Notes under the pieces: model-generated | Seen by the model: the letters and a program-made list of their open reading frames with translations, nothing else | The model's database searches: none | Told to the model about the DNA's origin: nothing | Made by a program: the position numbers and the translations under genes | Source of the DNA: an uncultured Mollicutes bacterium | GTDB lineage: Bacteria; Bacillota_I; Bacilli_A; MAG-NZ | DNA: 6,558 nucleotides | NCBI GenBank assembly: GCA_913064935.1 | Contig: CAJYBF010000059.1 | Location: 1-6,558 of the forward strand | Reading direction: 5' to 3' | Shown here: positions 1 to 5,953 of the stretch, piece after piece | Layout: the number at the start of each line of letters is the position of its first letter | Numbering within the stretch: the stretch's first letter is position 1

Positions 1-80
1 TTTATATACTGAGAATTAATAATATCTAATCGTTTGACGTATTTTTAACTTGCTACTTAATCAAAAGGATTTTTATTCTT
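1..80. other. Left edge, no coding signal
   Basis: This AT-rich stretch lies downstream of the truncated DUF2779 gene. Reading the minus strand on from the TGA at 81-83, all three frames meet a stop within about 35 bases, and I see no continuation of the DUF2779 homology. The plus strand also has no gene. I cannot tell whether this is real flanking DNA behind a truncated gene or a poorly assembled contig end. Confidence 0.5.
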
Positions 81-1364
81 TCAACAGTCGTTATAACCTT
101 CTTGAACATGTAATGAGTACTGAAAAACTGATTGTGTATATGGCTTCTCGCCGTGATATCTTGGTAATGGGCAAGGGAACGATTCAAAGTCTAAATGATA
201 TATTGGAAATTTCAGTACACTTAGACCATCAGTTATTTTTTTATTGTTTTTATAGGTAATACCCGTATTTAGGACAGTTCTTTGGATTTGATTCTTTTCT
301 CTATGCAACCATGATATTGGGATATCATTCATTTTAACCTTACCTGAGTTTATTAAATCAATTGGTAAATGCTTCGTATCGTTAGAATCTTTAAACCCGT
401 GATGGTTATCAATGTATGTTAGTAAAGAATTAGCTTTTGGAAGTATATCCCAACAAATAGATGAGTATTTACACTCTGTTGTTTTTTTCTTTTGACAATG
501 TATCCCAAGATTATAAGATCCCTCAGATAATTCTCTTTCATCAAGATGTTTTTCTACTTCAAGAACTTCTAAATCAATCATAGATTGATATTCTTTTGTT
601 ACTGCAGTTAAATCAATGAAGCAAGCAATTTCTTGATTATCAATTTTAGGATAGTCGCCAATTTCGGTTTTGCCATCAAATATATACTCGCCGTTAAGAA
701 CGACTAAATAATATTTTGCATTAACTAAAAGATGTTCTGTCTTATTTTGCAAATGATGATGCTCAATAATCCATCTTTGAACTGCTAAATCGTATACATA
801 TTTTCCTGTATCACTATATTTATTAAACAATTTTCTCCTTTGATTCTTATATTTATTTGATATATCGTAGTTTTGATCTAATTCCTCTTGTAAGATATAT
901 GTATTATTAACCTTTTCAAATAAATGAAAGGTCTCTTTATTTTCTTTATACTTAAGAGACGTGAATTTATTTGTAGTCGTAGCTTTAACTTCTAATATAT
1001 TAAAAGTCTGTCCTTTATCTAAATAAATATCAACGTAACAAATATATTGATAGTTTTCTCCCCAACAATCATATGATTTTTGGGATTTTGTTTTTAAGGA
1101 ATAGGTTATTTCACCGTCAAAATACTCGCCAACGATTTTAGCTGAAATCTCCTCTAGTTTGTTAAAGTATAGCATCATGGCTTCTAATTGCTCGTTTGAA
1201 ACATCAAGCAAATTCTCGCCATCAGAAAACATTGATTGCATCATTTCTCTAACTTCATCATCTTGAGCATTTACTATTGCATCAGTTTGTCTTTTTTCTA
1301 TTAGTTCAAGAGAGAAATATCTAGGACATCTAGCATAGTTTTTATAACTTGTTTTTGAAATCAT
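81..1364 (-). CDS. DUF2779 protein with Cas4-like Fe-S nuclease domain, C-terminally truncated
   Basis: The ATG at 1364 is preferred: an AAGGGGTGA ribosome site lies 5-9 bases before it, and the in-frame GTG at 1373 falls inside that site. The product has 427 residues. Residues 1-20 (YARCPRYF, Cys13) resemble the start of Cas4/RecB-like Fe-S nucleases. A PD-(D/E)XK core is visible as Asp112 and the ILEVKAT motif (Glu125, Lys127). Cys290, Cys298 and Cys304 with Cys13 would complete a 4Fe-4S site. The start of the DUF2779 domain follows: YHLDFESF at 389-396, then PLPRYHGEKPYTQ and FQYSLHVQ. From memory of the family, DUF2779 proteins run on for a further 100-200 residues, probably an RNase H/DEDD-like fold opened by the LDFE motif. 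Here a TGA follows about 30 residues after that motif, so the catalytic domain is missing. The role of the family is unknown to me; nucleic acid processing is inferred. The gene is divergent from ppaX. Confidence 0.8.
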   Translation of the reverse strand: MISKTSYKNYARCPRYFSLELIEKRQTDAIVNAQDDEVREMMQSMFSDGENLLDVSNEQLEAMMLYFNKLEEISAKIVGEYFDGEITYSLKTKSQKSYDCWGENYQYICYVDIYLDKGQTFNILEVKATTTNKFTSLKYKENKETFHLFEKVNNTYILQEELDQNYDISNKYKNQRRKLFNKYSDTGKYVYDLAVQRWIIEHHHLQNKTEHLLVNAKYYLVVLNGEYIFDGKTEIGDYPKIDNQEIACFIDLTAVTKEYQSMIDLEVLEVEKHLDERELSEGSYNLGIHCQKKKTTECKYSSICWDILPKANSLLTYIDNHHGFKDSNDTKHLPIDLINSGKVKMNDIPISWLHREKNQIQRTVLNTGITYKNNKKITDGLSVLKFPIYHLDFESFPCPLPRYHGEKPYTQSVFQYSLHVQEGYNDC

Positions 1365-1445
1365 AACAGTCACCCCTTCTAAGTATATCTTAATAACTAA
1401 AGATAATAAATAGAATGTAATAAATCACCTGTTTTTAAAAAGGTA

Positions 1446-1454
1446 TGATATAAT
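1446..1454 (+). promoter_or_regulatory. Extended -10 promoter for ppaX
   Basis: TGATATAAT is a perfect extended -10 element (TGnTATAAT). No good -35 hexamer lies 16-18 bases upstream, which an extended -10 can tolerate. Transcription would begin near 1461, giving a short leader that contains the GAGG ribosome site at 1471-1474, eight bases before the ATG at 1483. The divergent gap 1365-1482 should also hold the promoter of the minus-strand DUF2779 gene, but I found no convincing one there. Confidence 0.6.
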
Positions 1455-1482
1455 AATTAAGAAAAATTGCGAGGTAGAAAAT

Positions 1483-2136
1483 ATGAAAAAAGTAGACACA
1501 ATATTATTTGATTTAGATGGTACATTGATTGATACGAATGAGATTATACTAAAATCTTTTGAATCAGTTTTTAATAAATATGTTCCTGAGTTTGAGTATG
1601 ATCTAGAAACATATAAAGGGTTTATCGGGCCGTCACTATATGATTCATTTTACGCGTACTTCAAAGAAGAAGAAACTATTCAAAATATGATAAAACATTA
1701 TAGAAAATTCTATGTAGAGAATGAGTTTGACTATTTTGAGATATATCCTAATGTAGTTGAAGTTATCAAGGAATTAAAAAAACAAGGATATAACTTAGGA
1801 ATAGTAACTACTAAGTTCAAAGAAGCAGCTTGGCCATCATTTACACATTATGGATTAGAAGAATATTTCGATGTATTCGTCGCTTTAGAGGACGTAGAAA
1901 AACCTAAACCTGACAGAGAACCAGTAGATAAAGCATTATCTCAGTTAAAGCATACAGGAGCAATAATGGTTGGAGATAACCAAAGTGATGTATTGTCAGG
2001 GAATAACGCGGGCATTTATTCTTGTGGAGTAGCTTGGTCATTTAAAGGTAAAGAGAATTTATTAAAAGTTAATCCAGACTTTATGATAGAAGATATGAAA
2101 GATTTATATGAAATATTGGAGAAATTAAATGCTTAA
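1483..2136 (+). CDS. ppaX: Pyrophosphatase PpaX (HAD family)
   Basis: This 217-residue cytosolic HAD hydrolase closely resembles Bacillus PpaX, which hydrolyses the pyrophosphate released when HPr kinase/phosphorylase dephosphorylates Ser46-phospho-HPr. All HAD motifs are present: motif I FDLDGT with Asp10 and Asp12 (nucleophile and acid/base), motif II IVTTK with Thr109/Thr110, motif III Lys140 in EKPKPD, and motif IV VGDNQSD with Asp165 and Asp169. Residues 16-90 form the helical cap. PpaX-like signatures include FIGPSLYDSF (47-56) and GVAWSFKGKE (182-191), and the length matches the family. Phosphoglycolate phosphatase (Gph) is the main alternative, but these signatures favour PpaX. In Bacillus ppaX lies near hprK and lgt; here its partner is a YczE-like membrane gene whose start overlaps its end by eight bases. 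The start has a GAGG site eight bases upstream and an extended -10 promoter. Confidence 0.85.
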   Translation: MKKVDTILFDLDGTLIDTNEIILKSFESVFNKYVPEFEYDLETYKGFIGPSLYDSFYAYFKEEETIQNMIKHYRKFYVENEFDYFEIYPNVVEVIKELKKQGYNLGIVTTKFKEAAWPSFTHYGLEEYFDVFVALEDVEKPKPDREPVDKALSQLKHTGAIMVGDNQSDVLSGNNAGIYSCGVAWSFKGKENLLKVNPDFMIEDMKDLYEILEKLNA

Positions 2137-2749
2137 GAAGTTATTATTTTACTTCATCGGGATGACATTGATTGGATTTGGTGTTGGATTCATCCTGATT
2201 GCTAATGTTGGAGTTGGACCATGGGATTTGCTAATGGCGAATTCAGTGAAAGCATTTAATATTAGTTTTACATTTGGTTTTGCAGCTCAATCAGCTATTT
2301 TAATAACTATGGGCTTTATATTAAGAAAAAAATGGCCCGACATTACAGTACTTTTACTATTGATAACCGGACTTTATATAGGCTTTTTAGTTGATGTTGT
2401 TACTCAAAACAATGACCCTATTACAAATGTAGTGCTTGGCTATCTGACCTTAATTGGAGGTTTAGTTACTGTACTAATAGGAATTAATATTGCTAGAGTT
2501 ACAAATATTATTTTACCTTCAATAGATTTCTTCGTTGAATCATTATCACTTCGAACAGGTCTAACATTCGGTAGAACAAAACAATTAATGGAACTTGTTG
2601 CTTTAATTATTGGAGTAGCTATAGCGGTGATTTATGACTTGCCAAATCTTGTATGGGTAGGGACTATAATCATTCTTGTTACGGGTGGACCAATTGTTAA
2701 TGCTATTTACCCTGCTGTTAAAAAAGTTATGTCAAAATTTAATCTATAA
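2129..2749 (+). CDS. YczE/YyaS/YitT-family membrane protein
   Basis: This is a 206-residue integral membrane protein with about five or six hydrophobic segments, at roughly residues 5-25, 48-65, 72-92, 103-124, 153-171 and 176-196. The N-terminal pattern of a helix followed by NVGVGPWDLL (26-35) is typical of YczE/YitT-type proteins of Firmicutes, where GPWD sits after the first membrane span. The length fits the family. Its transport substrate or function is unknown, although members are often annotated as putative permeases. The ATG lies inside the end of ppaX (an eight-base overlap), with a GGAG site at 2118-2121 seven bases before it, so translation is probably coupled and both genes share one transcript. 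A hairpin terminator follows directly after the TAA. Confidence 0.8.
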   Translation: MLKKLLFYFIGMTLIGFGVGFILIANVGVGPWDLLMANSVKAFNISFTFGFAAQSAILITMGFILRKKWPDITVLLLLITGLYIGFLVDVVTQNNDPITNVVLGYLTLIGGLVTVLIGINIARVTNIILPSIDFFVESLSLRTGLTFGRTKQLMELVALIIGVAIAVIYDLPNLVWVGTIIILVTGGPIVNAIYPAVKKVMSKFNL

Positions 2750-2751
2750 AA

Positions 2752-2775
2752 AAAAGTTATCTTCGGATAACTTTT
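2752..2775. terminator. Bidirectional hairpin terminator with UUCG loop
   Basis: A 10-base inverted repeat (AAAAGTTATC at 2752-2761 and GATAACTTTT at 2766-2775) encloses a TTCG loop closed by C-G, the exceptionally stable C(UUCG)G tetraloop on the plus-strand RNA. It ends the ppaX/yczE-like transcript. On the minus strand it is followed by eight T (2755 down to 2748), so it also serves the Tyr-rich gene, whose TAA at 2774-2776 overlaps the stem by two bases. Confidence 0.8.
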
Positions 2776-3424
2776 AATATGGATAAAGTGACTGGTAGTA
2801 AGGATTTCCGTGATAGTAACAATATGGACTATTTTTACAATAGATGGGATTGAAAGGTCTATATAGAAAACGAGAAAGTAATCCAAGTCCTAAGTTGAAT
2901 CCTCCACCATGACCAAAACCAAAACCATTTTGGTTTCGGCTTTCATCTTTTGAGTCATTTCTAAATCCAAATTTGAATCCGTGCTGATAATAATACCCTC
3001 CGTGTTTTGCATAAGGATAAAACGGATAGAATGGATAATGCGGAATATAATGTGATGGATAATAATAGGCATAGAACTTATTATTTCCTGAATAGTAACG
3101 GTCTTCTGATCTAGACTTGTTAATTGAATCGGAATTTCTATATCAAGGATCTGTTCCATAAGGTTGGTATCCGTATCCAGGGCCACCTTCTATAGTATTT
3201 CCTCCACCATTATAATAATCATTTTCAACATTTACAGAATAGTAGTTATTACCGCCTCCATACTGATTACCATATTGGTAAGGATTAGGGTAATATGGGT
3301 AAGGTCTAGGGTAATATGGATATCTATGTCCGCAGTAAGGGCGATACCAAAGTGGTGTAGTTAAAGCTGCCCCTAACAAAAAAGGTATCAAGAATCCTAT
3401 ACGAGTATCTTCTACTGGGCTCAT
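2774..3424 (-). CDS. Tyr/Gly/Pro-rich surface-type protein with in-frame TGA
   Basis: One reading frame runs from the ATG at 3424 to the TAA at 2774, 216 codons, with a single in-frame TGA at codon 94 (3143-3145). Both sides share an unusual composition. Residues 1-93 contain a short hydrophobic start (IGFLIPFLLGAAL, 9-21), then repeated Tyr-Pro units (RYPYYPRPYPYYP, 34-46), Gly-Asn stretches and YGYQPYG. Codons 95-216 contain YIPHYPFYPFYPY (126-138), GFGFGHGGGF (167-176) and a Tyr/Pro/Cys tail. Read as a stop, the TGA gives a 93-residue product; as Trp, the site would read DPWYRN, recalling LWYRP at 25-29. Codons 95-216 have no obvious start of their own. A strong AAGGAGG site lies at 3429-3435. 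Tyr/Pro/Gly-rich proteins of this kind occur among spore-coat and cell-surface proteins of Bacillota, but I do not recognise the family and assign no function. The TGA could be a nonsense mutation, a sequence error or a readthrough site. Confidence 0.65.
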
Positions 3425-3513
3425 TTCTCCTCCTTTAAAAAAATAAAATCATTTCAATATATTTTATGTCCTTACTTTCAAAATGTGTATTAATACAACT
3501 ATCTAAGGAAAGA

Positions 3514-3542
3514 TTGATATAAAGTTACTTATTATGTAGAAT
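3514..3542 (+). promoter_or_regulatory. Sigma-A-type promoter for the DUF2161 gene
   Basis: TTGATA at 3514-3519 and TAGAAT at 3537-3542 each match the vegetative consensus at five of six positions and are separated by the ideal 17 bases. Transcription would start near 3549, leaving a leader of about ten bases that begins at or near the GGTGAT site at 3549-3554, just before the ATG at 3558. This is the best-formed promoter in the window. Confidence 0.7.
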
Positions 3543-3557
3543 AGAACTGGTGATTAG

Positions 3558-4247
3558 ATGAAAGAGATGGATATGTATTTACCTATAAAAAAATTGTTCG
3601 AAGCAAAGGACTATATAGTTAAAGGGGAAGTGAAGTCAACTGATATTACAGCTGTAAAAGGTGATGAAATTATCATAGTTGAAATGAAGATGCTTTTAAC
3701 GTTTAAACTTCTTTATCAAGCCCTTAATAGACAAAGGTTGTCAGATAATGTATTTATAGCTATACCTAAACCACCCTACAAAAAATTAATAGGAAAGAGT
3801 TTTAAGGAAAAGGAATTTATCCTTAGAAGATTACATCTAGGATTGATTCTAGTAGATATGGAAAATGATATTGCACAAGTAAGATTTTTCCCAAAAGTAT
3901 TTGATGTAAAGTTAAGTCAGGCAAAGAGCAAAAAAAAGAAAAACCAACTAATTGAAGAATTTAATAATAGAAAATCTAATTCCAATTTTGGAGGAACTAG
4001 TAGGACTAAAATTGTAACCGCGTACAAAGAAAGAGTTATTAAACTGGCCCATTATTTAAAAGAAGAACCTAAATCCACTAAGGAACTTAGGATTCTAACT
4101 AGTGATAAGCAAGTAGCAAACCTACTTCAAAAGAATTACTATGGATGGTTTCAAAGAGTTGATAGAGGTATTTATACAATAACTGAAGTTGGATCTAAGG
4201 AAATAATAGAATTCAAAGAACTAATAAACCAGTTATTAAAAAACTAA
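3558..4247 (+). CDS. DUF2161-type PD-(D/E)XK protein
   Basis: This 229-residue soluble protein matches the DUF2161 family, annotated as putative PD-(D/E)XK-type phosphodiesterases. The N-terminal domain starts with YLPIKKLFEAKDY and VKGEVKSTDI. It carries the core motif as Asp29 and IVEMK with Glu42 and Lys44, followed by a helix with Gln and Arg (LLYQALNRQR, 52-61) as in RecB-like nucleases. A lysine-rich linker lies near residue 124. The C-terminal part from about residue 160 looks like a winged-helix domain, ending in YGWFQRVDRGIYTIT. Nuclease activity is inferred from the fold and is not established for the family as far as I know. The start at 3558 has a GGTGAT site three bases upstream, the right-hand half of the full anti-16S consensus; Met4 or Met6 are possible alternative starts. 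The gene has its own promoter and terminator, so it is probably monocistronic. Confidence 0.75.
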   Translation: MKEMDMYLPIKKLFEAKDYIVKGEVKSTDITAVKGDEIIIVEMKMLLTFKLLYQALNRQRLSDNVFIAIPKPPYKKLIGKSFKEKEFILRRLHLGLILVDMENDIAQVRFFPKVFDVKLSQAKSKKKKNQLIEEFNNRKSNSNFGGTSRTKIVTAYKERVIKLAHYLKEEPKSTKELRILTSDKQVANLLQKNYYGWFQRVDRGIYTITEVGSKEIIEFKELINQLLKN

Positions 4248-4267
4248 GATAAAATTATCTTAGTTTT
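4240..4267. terminator. Bidirectional terminator between convergent genes
   Basis: A 12-13-base perfect inverted repeat, left arm 4240-4252 and right arm 4255-4267 (core AGATAA/TTATCT), has a minimal loop and a T-rich tail on both strands. It lies between the convergent DUF2161 gene, whose TAA at 4245-4247 is inside the left arm, and the antiporter gene, whose TAA is at 4270-4272. It should stop transcripts from both sides. Confidence 0.8.
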
Positions 4268-4269
4268 AT

Positions 4270-5273
4270 TTAGTCTTTAGTTAATAAAATGGGTCCTAGT
4301 CTATCTATTAGAATTAAACCAACTGGAGCCGTGAGAATTATGCTTAATGCACTTATCGCTAATATTAAATCTCCGCTTTTAACCCCATAAATCAATGGAA
4401 CTGCACCTAAACTTGCTTGAACTGTTGCTTTAGGTAAATTGGCTACCATGCAAAATAGCCTTTCTTTTATTGTGAAGATAGATTTATATAAGCATGCCCA
4501 AACTCCAAGTAACCTTAGAATTAATCCCACCAGCACTATAATAATTGCAGTAAATCCAACTGTGAACGCTATCTCGACATTCACCAGTAAACCTATAATC
4601 ACAAACAAATATATTTGGGCAACTGACCAAATATTATTTGAAGAGGTTACAATAATATCTTTATGTTTTGAGTATTTTGATATAAAAAATCCTGAGACCA
4701 TAATAATAATATAAACAACCGGAGTTACTATAGAAGAGATACTCTCGTTTGCTACCCCACCTAAATAAATACTTAGGAAAATACTAAATATAAATACACT
4801 AACAATATCATCTATCGAAGCACTAGCTAGGTTTAGTACTGGGACGCCATTTCCATTGTACCCTTTATCTTTTAATCTAATCATTGAAGGAATAACAACA
4901 GCTGGAGAAATAGGTGAAACAATGAATCCTAACATCCCAGCTTCAATGAACGGAAGATCAAGAATAGTTATTGCTAATACAATAATGATTGAGCCTTCTA
5001 GAATGTTCGGAATGAATCCAAGAAGAACTGCCCTTTTTCCAACCTTTTTAAGAGTTTTAGAATCGATTCCTAAACCCGCTTTCAAAAGTATGACTGCTAA
5101 AGCAAAAGTCGTAATTTGCTTTTTATATACTAAGATTTCTGCACTAAAAAACGGAACGAACTTAAAAAAAGCCCAACAAACAAATAACCCAATAGTTTAG
5201 GTAGGCCGACTTTTTCAAATATTTTACCTATTATATATCCAATTATTAATATAAGAATAATTTCTAATAACAT
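4270..5273 (-). CDS. Cation:proton antiporter, frameshifted at a T7 run
   Basis: The encoded protein resembles Na+/H+ (CPA-type) antiporters of Bacillota: hydrophobic throughout, with VGLPKLLGYLFVG near residue 22, ILLKAGLGID around 61-71, SPISPAV at 120-126 and the Asp-Asp pair of SIDD at 155-156, probably in the ion-binding region. It would exchange a cation for protons across the plasma membrane. Starting at the ATG at 5273 (GGTGAT site three bases upstream), the frame ends early at a TAG at 5130-5132 after 47 residues. The homology resumes in another frame after the run of seven T on the coding strand (5170-5164). Adding one T gives GLFFKFVPFFSAEIL and a continuous 334-residue protein ending at the TAA at 4270. 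Without it, only a 271-residue fragment from a TTG at 5085 is open. The gene lies 24 bases behind the VanY-like gene. The shift may be a sequencing error, a true mutation or a phase-variable tract. Confidence 0.8.
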
Positions 5274-5288
5274 ATTATCACCAGTAGT

Positions 5289-5297
5289 ATTATACCA
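5289..5297 (-). promoter_or_regulatory. Extended -10 before the antiporter gene
   Basis: On the minus strand TGGTATAAT (5297 down to 5289) is a perfect extended -10 element. The -35 region (TAGAAG at 5317-5312) is weak. Transcription would begin near 5282, about nine bases before the antiporter ATG at 5273, with the GGTGAT ribosome site inside that short leader. It overlaps the end of the VanY-like gene, so the antiporter may be expressed both from this site and by readthrough. Confidence 0.5.
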
Positions 5298-5897
5298 CTA
5301 TTCTAAATACTCTTCTAATGTTAAATTACCTTCATATATTTTTCTTGCGTGGTGTTTTCCCACATATCTTATATGCCAAGGTTCATACACATATTTAGTG
5401 ATGTCTTCTTTACCTTTAGGATATCTTATAATGAACCCATATTCGTGAGCATGATGTTCAAGCCATATACCTTCTGGTAGTTCACCAAGTGCTTCAGTTA
5501 GACCTACATCTGGAGTATAAATGTCTAGTGCTAAACCTATTTGGTGCTTACTGTATCCCGGTCTAGCCGTGATATATTCATTAATAAATATTTCTTCTTG
5601 ATAACTGAACGATCTAAATCCAGAAAAAACGAAGAATTTGATATTTTTCTCCAAAGCATTTAAATATAGCTCCTCATAAGCTTGGAGGACTGGGTCACAT
5701 ATATATATAGTTTTGTCGATAATTGTAGGGATATTAACTAATACTAAATTACTAGGTTCATAATTACTGGATATAGGATTATCTTTATTAACCAATTGTA
5801 GATAGTTATTTTTTATGTTCACCTCCACTGTTGATTTTAATAAGAGCAGGATAATGAGTAGCACTAAAGAAAGGATTATCATATAAATATTTTTCAT
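5298..5897 (-). CDS. VanY-like D-Ala-D-Ala carboxypeptidase (M15 family), membrane-anchored
   Basis: This 199-residue zinc peptidase of the M15/VanY family would remove the terminal D-alanine from peptidoglycan stem peptides outside the membrane. Residues 5-20 form one hydrophobic N-terminal anchor. The family pattern follows: LVNKDNPIS (35-43), FSGFRSFSYQ (91-100), the zinc motif SKHQIGLALD with His118 and Asp125, and EPWHIRYVG with catalytic Glu172 and zinc ligand His175. The loop between YQEE and ARPGYS is about 12 residues shorter than in typical VanY proteins, but no key residue is lost, so the gene looks intact. It implies the host has peptidoglycan or handles it. It ends in TAG 24 bases before the antiporter gene and is divergent from polA. 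No clear ribosome site precedes the ATG. Confidence 0.85.
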   Translation of the reverse strand: MKNIYMIILSLVLLIILLLLKSTVEVNIKNNYLQLVNKDNPISSNYEPSNLVLVNIPTIIDKTIYICDPVLQAYEELYLNALEKNIKFFVFSGFRSFSYQEEIFINEYITARPGYSKHQIGLALDIYTPDVGLTEALGELPEGIWLEHHAHEYGFIIRYPKGKEDITKYVYEPWHIRYVGKHHARKIYEGNLTLEEYLE

Positions 5898-5903
5898 TCT
5901 ATT

Positions 5904-5931
5904 ATTATGATATGGTTTTGATATATGTTAA
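5904..5931 (-). promoter_or_regulatory. Possible promoter for the VanY-like gene
   Basis: On the minus strand TTAACA (5931-5926) and CATAAT (5909-5904), each five of six to consensus, are spaced by 16 bases. The expected start of transcription falls at or next to the A of the ATG at 5897, which would give a leaderless or nearly leaderless message and agrees with the missing ribosome site. In this AT-rich stretch the match could be chance. Confidence 0.35.
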
Positions 5932-5934
5932 AAT
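5926..5934 (+). promoter_or_regulatory. Extended -10 before polA
   Basis: TGTTAAAAT fits the extended -10 form (TGn followed by TAAAAT, five of six). No good -35 is seen. Transcription would start near 5941, giving a 13-base leader with a GGAG site at 5942-5945, eight bases before the ATG at 5954. This supports the ATG at 5954 over the in-frame ATG at 5912, which lies upstream of the promoter. It overlaps the -35 proposed for the divergent VanY-like gene. Confidence 0.4.
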
Positions 5935-5953
5935 TACTAATGGAGATGATTTG

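Noticed and set aside
50..259. A 69-residue plus-strand reading frame
   Set aside because: It starts with TTG, has no ribosome site and lies antisense to the conserved C-terminal part of the DUF2779 gene.
1382..1387. TATACT as a -10 element for the DUF2779 gene
   Set aside because: It would place the transcript start inside the ribosome site of that gene, and its -35 match is poor.
3143..3145. Selenocysteine at the in-frame TGA
   Set aside because: I see no convincing hairpin directly after the TGA, and the surrounding protein is not a redox enzyme.
2890..3186. A 98-residue minus-strand reading frame rich in Ile and Met
   Set aside because: It is a shifted frame over the second half of the Tyr-rich gene. 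The other frame keeps the Tyr/Gly/Pro composition through to the terminator, while this one resembles no protein family.
81..4247. A defence island, because two PD-(D/E)XK-type proteins (DUF2779 and DUF2161) occur in one window
   Set aside because: They lie on opposite strands in separate transcription units with housekeeping genes between them, and no partner typical of defence systems is present.
4439..5200. Plus-strand reading frames over the antiporter gene
   Set aside because: They are antisense shadows of a hydrophobic protein-coding gene and lack ribosome sites or recognisable motifs.
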